Source: Wenjunlia tyrosinilytica (GTDB lineage: Bacteria > Actinomycetota > Actinomycetes > Streptomycetales > Streptomycetaceae). From it: a stretch of 64,000 nucleotides of DNA. Under the pieces are notes generated by a model that saw only the letters and a program-made list of their open reading frames with translations, made no database searches and had not been told where the DNA came from. Of the stretch, positions 8,293-17,525 are shown piece by piece (position 1 is the first letter of the stretch; each line of letters begins with the position of its first letter). The stretch spans positions 62,001-126,000 of the forward strand of contig NZ_BMMS01000006.1 in the NCBI RefSeq assembly GCF_014646055.1, in the 5' to 3' direction. A program made the position numbers and the translations under genes.

Positions 8293-10158
8293 ATGTCCCG
8301 CGGAAGACTCTCCGCGGTGATCTCGGCATGCGCCGTGATCTCCGCGCTCACCACGACCACCCTCGTCTGCGCCACCCCCTCCTCCGCCCACGACCACGCC
8401 GGTCAGGAGGCCGCGACCCCGGCGGCCGGTCACCGTCCCGGCCATGCCGAGCCCGACGAGGCCGCCGTGCTCGGCAAGGAGCACGCCGAGGCGCACGCCA
8501 GGACCCGTGAGCAGGCCCAGGCCCTCGCCGACTACCCGCAGCCGACCCGTACCGCCCGCCTCAAGGCGCTCACCGAGTCCCAGGCCACCACCAACAAGAA
8601 TTTCAACCCCAAGGACTCCGGCCAGTTCAGGGAGTACTTCCCCTCCCCGGACTTCGGGGCCCACATCGCCCAGCTGCCCACCGGCAAGGTCCTGCTGTTC
8701 TCCTTCGAGCGTGTCGAGACCGACCCCACCAAGGAGCCCGCCCCCACCAATGTGATCGGCCCCGAGAACGCCGGCCGCGCCTACCTGTGGGACCCGTCGA
8801 AGGGCACCGGCACGGCGGCGTTCACCAAGGTCACCCCGCCCTCCGTCGTGATGCCGGACGGCACCGGCACCGCGCGCCCCGCCCCCTTCTTCTGCGCCGG
8901 GCACGCCTTCCTGCCCAATGGGATGCTCGGCGTCTTCGGCGGCAACCTCGGCGGCAACGGCGGCACCGGCGCCAAGCTCTCGCTCGTCTTCGACCCGTGG
9001 ACCGAGACCTGGTCGATGAACGAGGACATGTCCGTCGGGCGCTGGTACCCCTCCGTCGTCACCGGCGCCGACGGACGTCAGCTGATCATGTCGGGCCAGT
9101 CCGAGCTCGGCTGGGGCACCCCCACCCCCGTCGTCGAACGCTTCCCCGCGCTCAACCGCCCGGTCCCGACGAGCCCGACCGACACCCCGCGGTTCGTTCC
9201 CGTGGACCGCTTCAAGGTGGACGCCCCGTTCAAGACCGACTACCCGCACCTGTTCTCCCTGCGTGACGGGAAGATCTACGGGCTCGGCCGCGACTTCGAC
9301 CAGCAGTGGCTCTTCGACCCGGTCAACGAGACCCGCGCCGACCTGCCCCCGCGCATCGACGGCACCAACCGCACCTATGGCTCCGCCGTGCCGCTGCCCG
9401 GCGGCTTCAGGGGCCCGGACTCCGTCCTCGTCCTCGGCGGCGACCGCAACGACCCGAACACCTACCAGCTCGTCTCGGGCAACAAGTGGAAGACCCAGGA
9501 GCCGAGGGCGTTCGGCCGCACCCAGGACGACACCCTCCTCATGCCCGACGGCAACCTTCTGACGGTCAATGGCGCCTTCGACATCCGCGACTACGGCAAC
9601 GGCCCCTACAACCCCAACGCGGACCTGAAGTACCGCCAGATCGAGACCCGCGACGCCCAGGGCGACTGGAAGCTCGGCCCGGTCCAGCGCCTGCCCCGCG
9701 GCTACCACTCCAACGCCGTCGTGATGCCGGACGGACGGGTCATGATCACCGGAGACGAGCTCCAGCAGATCGCCAACGACCCGGACATCAAGGACGACAT
9801 GAACGGCAGCATCGAGATCTACGAGCCCGCCTACCTGCACAACGGGGCCCGTCCCGACCTCGGCGCGGTGCCCATGGGGCCCCTCGCCCACGACGAGCGG
9901 TTCACCGTGTCCACCTCCTCCGCCCGGGACGTCAAACGGGCCGTCCTGCTGGCGCCCACGACCGCCACCCACTCGGTCAACACCAGCCAGCGGCACATCG
10001 AGCTGCGGATCAAGAACGTCGGCAGCGGGCAGCTGGAGCTCCAGGCCCCGCCCTCGTCCGCCGCGGCCCCTCCCGGCTACTACATGCTCTTCCTGCTCAA
10101 CGAGGAGGGCGTGCCCAGCGTCGCCAAGTGGCTCTCCTTCGGCCCGGCGAGGAGCTAG
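8293..10158 (+). CDS. Secreted mononuclear copper-radical oxidase (glyoxal/galactose oxidase family)
   Basis: A 621-residue exported enzyme; the ATG at 8293 follows AGGAG. A Sec signal peptide covers residues 1-33. The body is a seven-bladed Kelch-type propeller ending in a DUF1929 domain. All Cu-site residues of galactose oxidase can be placed: Cys201 (FFCAGHA) and Tyr252 (GRWYPSV), which form the thioether radical cofactor, axial Tyr471 with His472 (RGYHSNAV), and His560 (ATHSVNTSQRH). The family oxidises alcohols or aldehydes and makes H2O2. It is 4 bp from the DyP gene, so product and consumer of H2O2 are probably co-expressed. Streptomyces GlxA is a relative, but its CslA partner is absent here. 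Confidence 0.88.
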   Translation: MSRGRLSAVISACAVISALTTTTLVCATPSSAHDHAGQEAATPAAGHRPGHAEPDEAAVLGKEHAEAHARTREQAQALADYPQPTRTARLKALTESQATTNKNFNPKDSGQFREYFPSPDFGAHIAQLPTGKVLLFSFERVETDPTKEPAPTNVIGPENAGRAYLWDPSKGTGTAAFTKVTPPSVVMPDGTGTARPAPFFCAGHAFLPNGMLGVFGGNLGGNGGTGAKLSLVFDPWTETWSMNEDMSVGRWYPSVVTGADGRQLIMSGQSELGWGTPTPVVERFPALNRPVPTSPTDTPRFVPVDRFKVDAPFKTDYPHLFSLRDGKIYGLGRDFDQQWLFDPVNETRADLPPRIDGTNRTYGSAVPLPGGFRGPDSVLVLGGDRNDPNTYQLVSGNKWKTQEPRAFGRTQDDTLLMPDGNLLTVNGAFDIRDYGNGPYNPNADLKYRQIETRDAQGDWKLGPVQRLPRGYHSNAVVMPDGRVMITGDELQQIANDPDIKDDMNGSIEIYEPAYLHNGARPDLGAVPMGPLAHDERFTVSTSSARDVKRAVLLAPTTATHSVNTSQRHIELRIKNVGSGQLELQAPPSSAAAPPGYYMLFLLNEEGVPSVAKWLSFGPARS

Positions 10159-10162
10159 CGCC

Positions 10163-12052
10163 ATGGCGGGAGCGACCACCACGACGACAACCGGTCTGCC
10201 CCTGCGCGAGAGCAGGGAGATCCAGGGCGATGTGCTGGCCGGGTTCAAGAAGGACAACGTCCAGCTACTCCTGCTGAAGTTCGAGGACGAGCAGCGGGCG
10301 CGCACCTGGCTTCGCAGGCTCCGGCCCAGGATCGCCACGACCCGGCAGGTGGCGACCTTCAACGCCGCCTTCAGCGAGGCGCGCAAGCACTCCGGAGGCG
10401 ACGACCCCAAGGCACTGAACGCGTTGTGGCGCAGCGTCAGCTTCACCTACGAGGGTCTGAGGATCCTGGCGGGCAAGGACCCGTTGCCCAATCCCCCCGG
10501 GGCGAGCACCCAGGAGGCATTCGTCCAGGGCCCTGCCCATCGGGCGGGAACGCTCGGTGACACGGGCGAGAACTCCCCGGAGAACTGGCTGTTCGGCAAT
10601 GGCAAGGGACAGGTCGTCCACGCGGTGCTGACCATCGCCGCCGACCAGGCCAAGGACATGCGGGCGGCGCTGAGCCAGGAGCGCCAGGAGGCCGCCACGC
10701 ACAAGATCGTGATCGTCTTCGAGCAGGACGGCACGACCCTGGAGGGAAGCCGCAGGGGCAAGGAGCACTTCGGCTTCAAGGACGGCATCAGCGAGCCGGC
10801 CGTGTTCGGCTTCGACGAGCCGGACCCGGACAACCCGGAGTACGAGAAGGGCAAGCCCGGCACCCGGCTCATCCCGCCGGGGGAGTTCGTCGTCGGCCTC
10901 GAACGGGTCGGCAACCGCCCCTCCGGCATGCCGCGGTGGGCGGAGAACGGCTCCTTCCAGGTGGTGCGCCGGCTCGCCCAGGACGTCCCGGGCTGGTGGG
11001 CGCAGGTCGGTGCGCGGCTCAAAGAGCTGAAGAACGCCAAGGCCGTGCCGCCGGAGGCCACGACCGAGTGGCTGGCCGCCCGCTTGGTCGGCCGCTGGCG
11101 CTCGGGCACTCCGGTGGCCAAGTGCCCGCACGCGGACATGCCCAGCGACGCGGAGGCGTGGTCGGACAACGACATCAGCTACCGCGACGACCCCGAGGGG
11201 GAGATCACTCCGCTGTTCTCCCACCTGCGCAAGACCAGCCCCAGGGACGGTCTGGTGCTCAAGCCCGGCGGGCCGTTCGTGCCGGAGAAGGGCGAGCTCG
11301 ACGGCAGGCGGATCATGCGGCGCGGCATCCCCTACGGCCAGCCGTTCGACCCGGCGGCAGCGGACGCCAACGGCCCGGACGCGCCCCGCGGCCTGGTCTT
11401 CGTCTCCTACCAGTCCGACCTGGTCCGGCAGTTCGAGTTCATGCAGAAGGACTGGATCAACGACCCCGACTTCCCCCGGCGCGTCCCCTCGGTCGGCTCC
11501 GACCCCATGGTCGGCATCCCGACCGACGTGGACTTCAAGGGCAGGAAGCTGCGTTTCGAGCAGTTCGTGCGGACCGAGGGGGCGGTGTACGCGTTCACGC
11601 CGTCGCTGTCCACGCTCGACATGCTCGCCGACGGCAGGCTGGAGGAGGGCGGACCGGCGGGAGACCAGGTCGTCACCGCCCCGTTCACCCTCTGGGCAGC
11701 CGGTTCCGGCGGTTCGGGGGGCTCGGGCGGCGGGTACGGCTCCGGCTCCGCGCCGACCGACTCGATCGACGCGGGCAAGGCCAAGCTCGTCATGCGGCAG
11801 GACGGTGACCTCGTCGTCCTGGACGAGCGCGGGCAGGTCCGCTGGTCCTCCAACACCAAAGGGTCCGGCGGTGTCCGTGCCACCTTGCAGGAGGACGGCG
11901 ACCTGGTCATCTTCAACAAGAGCGACGCTCCGCTGTGGAAGTCCCGCACCCATGGCAACCCGGGCGCCCGGCTGGTCGTCCAGACCGACGGCAATGTCGC
12001 GATCTACACCAGCGACGGCAATCTGATCTGGCAGACCGGCACGGCCCACTGA
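10163..12052 (+). CDS. DyP-type peroxidase fused to a bulb-type mannose-binding lectin domain
   Basis: A 629-residue protein with no obvious signal peptide. Residues 1-515 are a dye-decolorising peroxidase: GFKDG (204-208) with distal Asp207, and proximal heme ligand His354 in SHLRKTSPRDG. A Gly/Ser linker (about 518-535) leads to a B-lectin domain with three QxDGxxxxx strands (MRQDGDLVVLD, LQEDGDLVIF, VQTDGNVAIY), the mannose-binding repeat. The GAGGAGC ribosome site lies inside the end of the upstream oxidase gene, showing translational coupling. The lectin may hold the enzyme on a polysaccharide. How it would leave the cell is unclear. Confidence 0.88.
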   Translation: MAGATTTTTTGLPLRESREIQGDVLAGFKKDNVQLLLLKFEDEQRARTWLRRLRPRIATTRQVATFNAAFSEARKHSGGDDPKALNALWRSVSFTYEGLRILAGKDPLPNPPGASTQEAFVQGPAHRAGTLGDTGENSPENWLFGNGKGQVVHAVLTIAADQAKDMRAALSQERQEAATHKIVIVFEQDGTTLEGSRRGKEHFGFKDGISEPAVFGFDEPDPDNPEYEKGKPGTRLIPPGEFVVGLERVGNRPSGMPRWAENGSFQVVRRLAQDVPGWWAQVGARLKELKNAKAVPPEATTEWLAARLVGRWRSGTPVAKCPHADMPSDAEAWSDNDISYRDDPEGEITPLFSHLRKTSPRDGLVLKPGGPFVPEKGELDGRRIMRRGIPYGQPFDPAAADANGPDAPRGLVFVSYQSDLVRQFEFMQKDWINDPDFPRRVPSVGSDPMVGIPTDVDFKGRKLRFEQFVRTEGAVYAFTPSLSTLDMLADGRLEEGGPAGDQVVTAPFTLWAAGSGGSGGSGGGYGSGSAPTDSIDAGKAKLVMRQDGDLVVLDERGQVRWSSNTKGSGGVRATLQEDGDLVIFNKSDAPLWKSRTHGNPGARLVVQTDGNVAIYTSDGNLIWQTGTAH

Positions 12053-12076
12053 CCCGGCCTGGCCCCGGGCTCCGGA

Positions 12077-12117
12077 GCGACCGCCCGCCGACGGGAGAGC
12101 CGTCGGCGGGCGGTCGC
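12077..12117. terminator. Bidirectional terminator between convergent genes
   Basis: A perfect 18-bp inverted repeat (arms 12077-12094 and 12100-12117) with a GAGAG loop, between the DyP-lectin gene and the convergent ArsR gene. Confidence 0.9.
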
Positions 12118-12133
12118 CTTCGTCGGACCGTCC

Positions 12134-12478
12134 TCAACCGTCCCGGTCGTTGACCACGAGGTCGAGCAGGCCCGGGAAGCGCCGGTCGAACTCCGGGCGG
12201 CGCAGCCGGTTGGTGCGCTTGCGGCCGATGTCCCGCTGCTCGACCACACCAGCGTCCCGCAGCACCGCGAAGTGATGGCTGAGCGCTGCCTTTCCCACCG
12301 GCACGTCGAACGAGCCGCAGGTGCGTTCCCACTCGTCCGAGGCGGCCAACTCGCGTACCAGCCGCAGCCGTACCGGGTCGGCGAGGGCGGCCAGCGCCGC
12401 TGTCAGCGCGACCTCGTCGGGGTGGGTGTGCGAGGGGGCGGCCCGGTGGCTCGGTCTGGTGGCGGCCGTCTCGGCCAT
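12134..12478 (-). CDS. ArsR-family winged-helix repressor
   Basis: A protein of 114 residues from the ATG at 12478, which has GGGAAGG upstream, or 134 from the ATG at 12538. The wHTH runs ALADPVRLRLVRELA, then GKAALSHHFAVLRDAGVVEQRD. No metal-binding CxC motif is present; a single cysteine (ERTCGSFDV) could be a redox or electrophile sensor. It is divergent from the quinone oxidoreductase gene and probably represses it through the inverted repeat between them. Confidence 0.82.
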   Translation of the reverse strand: MAETAATRPSHRAAPSHTHPDEVALTAALAALADPVRLRLVRELAASDEWERTCGSFDVPVGKAALSHHFAVLRDAGVVEQRDIGRKRTNRLRRPEFDRRFPGLLDLVVNDRDG

Positions 12479-12548
12479 GGCGCTCGCCTGCCTTCCCTGT
12501 GTCGCTGATCCGCTTGCGGACTGTTCGATGATATCCATACACTCTAAT

Positions 12549-12568
12549 TGTTCGACGCTGATTGAACA
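12549..12568. promoter_or_regulatory. Candidate ArsR operator in the divergent gap
   Basis: TGTTC (12549-12553) and GAACA (12564-12568) form an inverted repeat centred in an AT-rich island just upstream of the quinone oxidoreductase start at 12589. I infer binding by the divergent ArsR protein. Confidence 0.5.
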
Positions 12569-12588
12569 TACTCGGTGGAGGAGCCGCT

Positions 12589-13572
12589 ATGCGTGCCGTT
12601 GTGATGGAGGACTTCGGTGACCCGGATGTGCTGAGGGTGGTGGAGATCGAGGCGCCCGAGCCGGATGCCGGAGAGGTGGCCATCGACGTCGACTACGCGG
12701 GCATCAGCTTCGCCGAGGTCAAGGCCCGTGCCAGGGGCGGCTACGGTGCACGCCCCTTCCACGTCCCCGGCTTCGAGGTGGGCGGACGGGTGCGCGCGAT
12801 CGGCCGGGGCGCCGAGGGGCTGACGGTCGGCCAGCCCGTCGCGGCCTTCCTTCCGGGCGGCGGCTACTCCGAGGTCGCCCTGGCCTCCGCGGCCACCGTC
12901 TTCCCCCTGCCGGAAGGGGTCTCCACCCGCACGGGTGCCACCTTGCCGACGGTGCTGCCGACCGCTCACGCCCTCGTCCACGAGGTCGGCAGGCTCAGCC
13001 GGGGCGAGAGCGTGCTGGTGCAGGGCGCGGCCGGGGGTGTCGGCACGGCGGTCGCGCAGGTCGCCAAGGCGGCGGGCGCGGGAGCGGTGTACGGCGTGGT
13101 CTCCCGGGCCGACAAGGTCGACCACGCCCTCAAGCACGGCTACGACGAGGTGTTCGTCGGCGACCGCTTCTTCGAGGAGGTACGGCGGGTGACCCGCGGG
13201 CGGGGCGTCGACCTCGCCCTCGACCCCGTCGGTGGTCAGACCTTCTACCGCACCCTGGAGTCGGTGTCCCTGTACGGGCGGGTCGTCACCTACGGCAATG
13301 CCAGCTTCGCCGGACCCCTCCAGGTCGGACAGGCGGAGCTGTACCCGGGCGGCAGCCGGGCCGTCGCGGGATTCTCGATGATCGCGCTGGCCGCCACCCA
13401 CCCCGCGGCCCTGCGGGAGCTCGCCGCCGCGTCGTTCCAACTGGTCGCGGACGGCGAGGTCTGCCTCCCGGTCACGGCGGAGTTCTCCCTGGAGGACGCC
13501 CCGCGCGCCCACCGGCTCATGGAGAGCCGCACTTCCACGGGCAAGCTCCTCCTGCGCGTCGCCGAGAGCTGA
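12589..13572 (+). CDS. Zinc-independent quinone oxidoreductase (MDR family, NADPH:quinone reductase-like)
   Basis: A 327-residue medium-chain dehydrogenase/reductase. The ATG at 12589 follows GGTGGAGGAG. It has a GroES-like N-terminal domain (DVDYAGISFAEVKAR, HVPGFEVGGRV) and a Rossmann domain with VLVQGAAGGVGTAVAQ. The structural zinc cysteines and catalytic zinc ligands of alcohol dehydrogenases are absent, which fits quinone reductases. It probably reduces quinones or electrophilic enones with NADPH, in line with control by a neighbouring redox-type ArsR protein. Confidence 0.85.
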   Translation: MRAVVMEDFGDPDVLRVVEIEAPEPDAGEVAIDVDYAGISFAEVKARARGGYGARPFHVPGFEVGGRVRAIGRGAEGLTVGQPVAAFLPGGGYSEVALASAATVFPLPEGVSTRTGATLPTVLPTAHALVHEVGRLSRGESVLVQGAAGGVGTAVAQVAKAAGAGAVYGVVSRADKVDHALKHGYDEVFVGDRFFEEVRRVTRGRGVDLALDPVGGQTFYRTLESVSLYGRVVTYGNASFAGPLQVGQAELYPGGSRAVAGFSMIALAATHPAALRELAAASFQLVADGEVCLPVTAEFSLEDAPRAHRLMESRTSTGKLLLRVAES

Positions 13573-14017
13573 CCCCGCCCTCCCGCGCATGGCACCGCGT
13601 GCCGCCGAGCGGCCCCCGATACCGAAGGTGAAGTATGGGGCAAGACCCAGTATCTCCTCGGTGTCCGGCGCGAACTGAGCATGGCTCAGCAGGCCCGGCG
13701 GCAGCGGTGATCCCTCGAGGGCACCGCGTGCCCGTCCACTGCCGCCCTGACCCGCCTCCCCTCGACGCAAATGAGTTGTCCCAGGTCAGGGCTGGAATGA
13801 ACGGCTTCTCCGCCGTCGTTCCGAGCACCCCGGATCCCCCCGCCGAAGGCCGACGGGGGGGTGGTACAAGGCGCGCACAACAGGGGCTCGCGCTCGGCTC
13901 GTAAGGCGCGTGGGTGGCGCTTAGGCGCTGTTGTGGCCGGACATATGCGGGGGGAAGATGCCCCGGAGCCGGGAGCGCCGACCCGGTGCCTCGGGGGAGC
14001 AGAAAGAGGGGACAACG
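13573..14017. other. Non-coding gap upstream of the terpene synthase
   Basis: This 445-bp gap has no convincing gene. It holds a small palindrome CTGAGC-ATG-GCTCAG at 13675-13689 and G/C-rich imperfect hairpins, and presumably the terpene synthase promoter. No clear terminator for the upstream reductase is visible. Confidence 0.5.
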
Positions 14018-15046
14018 ATGCCTCAGGGAACCGAACTCCACATACCTTTCCCACCCGGGATCAGTCCCGACCACGACGCCGCCCGCGAGCGCAATATCGC
14101 CTGGGTCCGTGACATGGGACTCGTCGGCAGTGACGAATCCATGGAGCGCTACCGCTCATGGAGGGTGGCGGAACTCGCCGCCCGCACCAACCCCCGTGCC
14201 ACGGGGGACGACCTCGACCTCATCTGCGGGGTGCTGTCCCTCGCCTTCCTCTTCGACGACCAGTTCGACGGCCCTCTGGGGTGGCAGCCCGACCGCGCCT
14301 CCGGTGTGTGCGGCGCGATGATCTCCGTCATCGACGGTTCCCCCATCGCTCCCGAGTACGAGGGCACCCCGCTGGTGCGCTCCTGGAAGGACCTGTGGCA
14401 GCGGACCGTCCCCGGCATGTCGGACGACTGGCGCTCGCGCGCCGGCAGGAACTTCGCGGCCAACTACTCGGTCTACGTGCAGGAGGCCGAGAACCGCCAC
14501 GGAGGCACCCCTCCGCCTCTCGATGTCTACCTGGACATGCGCCAAAAATCCGTCGACATGCACCCGCTGCTCGACATGGTCGAGCGAGTGGGGCACTTCG
14601 AGCTGACACCGGCCGAGTACTACAGCCCCCATGTCCAGGAGGTCCGGCGGATCGCCGCCGACGTGATCGCGTTCAACAACGACATCTCCTCCCTCGAGAA
14701 GGAGTCGATGCGCGGTGACCCGCACAATCTCGTCCTCGTGCTCATGCGTGAGATGCGGTGCTCGCAGCAGGACGCCATCCAGGAGATCAGCGCCATGGTC
14801 AGGACCCGGATCGAGCGGCTGAGGGTCCTGGAGTCCCAGTTCCAGCGGTCGCCCGCCGGAACCGGCCGTGCCGCCCTCCAACGCGATCACCGGGAGCTCT
14901 TCCTCGACGGCGTCCATGCCTGGATCCGCGGATGCTACGACTGGGAGGCCACCACGGACCGCTACGCCGTCCACACCGCCACCTCCGCCCATGAGCCCGG
15001 CTTCAGCGAGGACCTGATCAGTCCCCGCTGCCAGGTTCGTCGCTGA
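14018..15046 (+). CDS. Class I terpene synthase (sesquiterpene cyclase-like)
   Basis: A 342-residue cyclase. The ATG at 14018 follows AGAGGGG. It has the Mg-binding acidic motif DDQFD (80-84) and the NSE triad NDISSLEKE (221-229), plus a C-terminal DRY pair (ATTDRY), the standard set for bacterial farnesyl-diphosphate cyclases. The N-terminal FPPGISPDHD is also typical. The product cannot be predicted by eye. Its 3' end overlaps the convergent P450 gene by 29 bp, so a cyclase and a P450 of a conservon lie back to back, which suggests, but does not prove, a tailored terpene. Confidence 0.9.
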   Translation: MPQGTELHIPFPPGISPDHDAARERNIAWVRDMGLVGSDESMERYRSWRVAELAARTNPRATGDDLDLICGVLSLAFLFDDQFDGPLGWQPDRASGVCGAMISVIDGSPIAPEYEGTPLVRSWKDLWQRTVPGMSDDWRSRAGRNFAANYSVYVQEAENRHGGTPPPLDVYLDMRQKSVDMHPLLDMVERVGHFELTPAEYYSPHVQEVRRIAADVIAFNNDISSLEKESMRGDPHNLVLVLMREMRCSQQDAIQEISAMVRTRIERLRVLESQFQRSPAGTGRAALQRDHRELFLDGVHAWIRGCYDWEATTDRYAVHTATSAHEPGFSEDLISPRCQVRR

Positions 15047-16568
15047 ACCACCGCGCGACGGCCTTCCACCACGGCCTGCGCCGGGACGGAGGCCGGGACG
15101 GACGCGGGGACGGCATGCCGGCCGGCCCCGCCGGGGGCCCGCCCGGCGACCCGGGGACCGCAGTGGCGGTCACCAGCGGCGGCATCTGCGGCATGGACGC
15201 ACGCATGGAACGCGGGGACCGCACCGGTGGCGCCTGCTCGGGAACGGGCATCGGGGACCGGGGCCCGAACTTCACCGGCAGCGCCGCCAGATGGCGGGTC
15301 CAAGTAGAAGAGCGCCAGGCCAGCTCGGACTCCGGGACCGCCAGCTCGACGTCCGGCAGCCGCGTCAGCAGGATGTCCACGGCCGTGTCGGTGATGGCCC
15401 GTGCCACATCCTGACCGGGGCACTCGTGGGGCCCTCCGCTGAACGACAGGTGGGCGCGGTTGCCGTGCATCGAGGCGCCGAGGTCCGGGCGGATGAGGGG
15501 GTCGACGTTCCCGGCGGCGAGGCCGAGCAGGAGCATGTCCCCGGACCTGATGTGCCGTCCGGCCAGTTCGCTGTCACCCGTGGCCCACCGCGCGGGGAGC
15601 ACGACGGTCGGCGGCTCGTCCCACAGCACCTGCTCGACCGCGTCCTCGAGCGTCATCCGGACGCCCGCGAGCGACGCGCGGAAGCGGTGGTCGGTCAGCA
15701 CCATCCGCACGGTGTTGGCGATCAGGCTGGTGGTGTTCTCGTTCGCGGCCAGCATCACGAGCCACAGGTGGTTGAGCACCTCGTCGTCGGAGAGCCCCGC
15801 GCGGTGCTCCATCAGCCACGACGCCAGATCGGCGCCGGGCTCCTCGTGCCTGCGGGCCACGAGCTGCCGCAGCGTGCTCCTGATGTACTCGTTGCCCTCG
15901 ACCGCCTTCTCCGAGCCCTTGATCAGCTCGAGGGCGGCCTCCACGATCCGCGGCCCGTACTCCTCGGGCATCCCCAGCAGCTCGGTCAGCACGATCATGG
16001 GCAGCTGCTGGGCGTACTGGGTCAGCAGGTCGGCCCGGCCGTCCTCGCAGAAGCCGTCGATGATCTGGTTGGCGAAGCGGGTGACATGGCGCCGGATGCC
16101 CCGGCGGTCGAAGCGCCCGAGGCTGTCGATGACCGCCTCGCGCAGCCGCCGGTGCTCGTCCCCGTCCGCGGACACGCAGTCGGGACGCCAGCCGATCACC
16201 GGCAGGAGGGGCGAATCCTGGGGGACCCTGCCCTCACGCAGCTCGCGCCACCTGCGCGAGTCACGGGAGAACCGGGTGGGGGTGCGGACGACCTCGAGGA
16301 TCTCCCGGTAGCCGAGGACCAGCCACGCCGGGATGTCCCCGGTGAGCAGGACCGGGGCCACTTCGCCGTGCTGGGCGCGCAGCCGGGCGTAGACGCCCAT
16401 CGCATCGCTCTCGTGCTGCGGTCCGAACAACCGCACGGGTGCCTTGCCGTCGGTGTCCCACTGGTGGGCCGGGCAGCCGGGAGGGGGGCCGGCGGACAGC
16501 GGGCCGGGATGCGCCGCGGCGCCGCGCTGGGTGTGAAGGCGGATGTCGTCGGGGGGCAGGGCGTTCAC
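15018..16568 (-). CDS. CYP157-type cytochrome P450 of a conservon (CvnE), lacking ExxR
   Basis: A 516-residue P450 starting at GTG within a 4-bp GTGA overlap with the GTPase stop. The heme-binding loop FSGGPHECPGQDVAR has ligand Cys383. The I-helix reads NENTT rather than AGxET. The K-helix position reads EQVLW (312-316) in place of the nearly universal ExxR. CYP157 enzymes of Streptomyces conservons are known for exactly this loss (EQSLW in CYP157C1). The last 80 residues are a Pro/Arg-rich low-complexity tail. Substrate and redox partner are unknown. Confidence 0.9.
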   Translation of the reverse strand: MNALPPDDIRLHTQRGAAAHPGPLSAGPPPGCPAHQWDTDGKAPVRLFGPQHESDAMGVYARLRAQHGEVAPVLLTGDIPAWLVLGYREILEVVRTPTRFSRDSRRWRELREGRVPQDSPLLPVIGWRPDCVSADGDEHRRLREAVIDSLGRFDRRGIRRHVTRFANQIIDGFCEDGRADLLTQYAQQLPMIVLTELLGMPEEYGPRIVEAALELIKGSEKAVEGNEYIRSTLRQLVARRHEEPGADLASWLMEHRAGLSDDEVLNHLWLVMLAANENTTSLIANTVRMVLTDHRFRASLAGVRMTLEDAVEQVLWDEPPTVVLPARWATGDSELAGRHIRSGDMLLLGLAAGNVDPLIRPDLGASMHGNRAHLSFSGGPHECPGQDVARAITDTAVDILLTRLPDVELAVPESELAWRSSTWTRHLAALPVKFGPRSPMPVPEQAPPVRSPRSMRASMPQMPPLVTATAVPGSPGGPPAGPAGMPSPRPSRPPSRRRPWWKAVARWFSDEPGSGD

Positions 16569-17185
16569 TTCGGCTCCGGGGTGACGGCGAGGGAGTAGAG
16601 GTAGCGCATCAGCGTCATGAGCACGTCCCGGCTCGACGTCCTCTTGCGGGCGTCGCAGTCGAGCATGGGCACGGACTCGGGCAGGTCCAGGGCCGCCCTC
16701 AACTCCTCCATCGAGTGCACGGGGGCGCCGGGGAAGGTGTTGACGGCGACCACGAACGGGACACCGCGCTCCTCGAGGCGCCCGATCACGTCGAAGCTGA
16801 CCTCCAGGCGGCGGGTGTCGACCAGGACCACGGCGCCCAGGGCTCCCTGGAACAGCCCGTTCCACAGGAACCAGAAGCGCTCCTGGCCGGGAGTGCCGAA
16901 CAGGTACAGCACCAGCTGGTCGTTGATGCTGATCCGGCCGAAGTCCATGGCCACGGTGGTCGAGGTCTTGCGCTCCACACCGGCGGTGTCGTCGACGCCG
17001 ACACCCGCCTGCGTCATCGTCTCCTCGGTGGTCAGCGGTCTGATCTCGCTCACCGAGCCGACCATCGTTGTCTTGCCGACCCCGAAGCCGCCGACGACCA
17101 CTATCTTGACCGCGGCGGTGACCGAGGCGGGCAGGGTGTCCTCGCGGCTCGGACCCGTGTGCCGGTCAGAGCTTTTGCAGTCCAT
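16565..17185 (-). CDS. Conservon small GTPase, CvnD/MglA-like
   Basis: A 206-residue Ras-like GTPase. P-loop VGGFGVGKTT (31-40), G3 FGTPGQERF, and a G4-like VNTF are visible. In conservons it acts with CvnB and CvnC next to the membrane sensor CvnA, in a scheme likened to eukaryotic G-protein switching. It overlaps the DUF742 gene by 20 bp upstream and the P450 by 4 bp downstream, so the set is one operon. Confidence 0.93.
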   Translation of the reverse strand: MDCKSSDRHTGPSREDTLPASVTAAVKIVVVGGFGVGKTTMVGSVSEIRPLTTEETMTQAGVGVDDTAGVERKTSTTVAMDFGRISINDQLVLYLFGTPGQERFWFLWNGLFQGALGAVVLVDTRRLEVSFDVIGRLEERGVPFVVAVNTFPGAPVHSMEELRAALDLPESVPMLDCDARKRTSSRDVLMTLMRYLYSLAVTPEPK

Positions 17186-17525
17186 GCATCACCGCTTCCA
17201 ATAGCTCGACGTCGGGCAGCGACGCGGGAGTGACGGGCGCGCGGGCCTCGACCCGCCCGTCCCCCAACAGGTCGGCGAGCAGCACCTTGACGACGCTGAC
17301 CGGCAGGGCCAGGTATGCCGAGATCTCGGCGAGGGACAAGGGGTACTGGCACATCCGCACGATGGCGGAGTGCTCGGGCAGCATGTCCGGCTGCGGGGCG
17401 GACCGGGACACGATCAGCGAGACAAGGTCGAGCGGTGCCTGCTCGCTCGCGTCGCTGCGGCCGCCGGTGATGATGTACAGCCGCTCGGGCTGTTCTCCTT
17501 CGGACTTGTCCTCCGGTCCGCTCAC
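17166..17525 (-). CDS. Conservon DUF742 protein, CvnC
   Basis: A 119-residue protein with the DUF742 signature: RLYIITGGR, then EHSAIVRMCQYPLSLAEISAYL and SVVKVLLADL with a winged-helix look, ending VELLEAVMHGLQKL. In conservons it bridges the roadblock and GTPase parts. It overlaps both neighbours (4 bp with CvnB, 20 bp with CvnD). Confidence 0.92.
   Translation of the reverse strand: MSGPEDKSEGEQPERLYIITGGRSDASEQAPLDLVSLIVSRSAPQPDMLPEHSAIVRMCQYPLSLAEISAYLALPVSVVKVLLADLLGDGRVEARAPVTPASLPDVELLEAVMHGLQKL

Noticed and set aside
8182-12049. Long minus-strand frames opposite the copper oxidase and DyP genes
   Set aside because: Both are mirror frames of clearly homologous plus-strand genes and show no recognisable motif.
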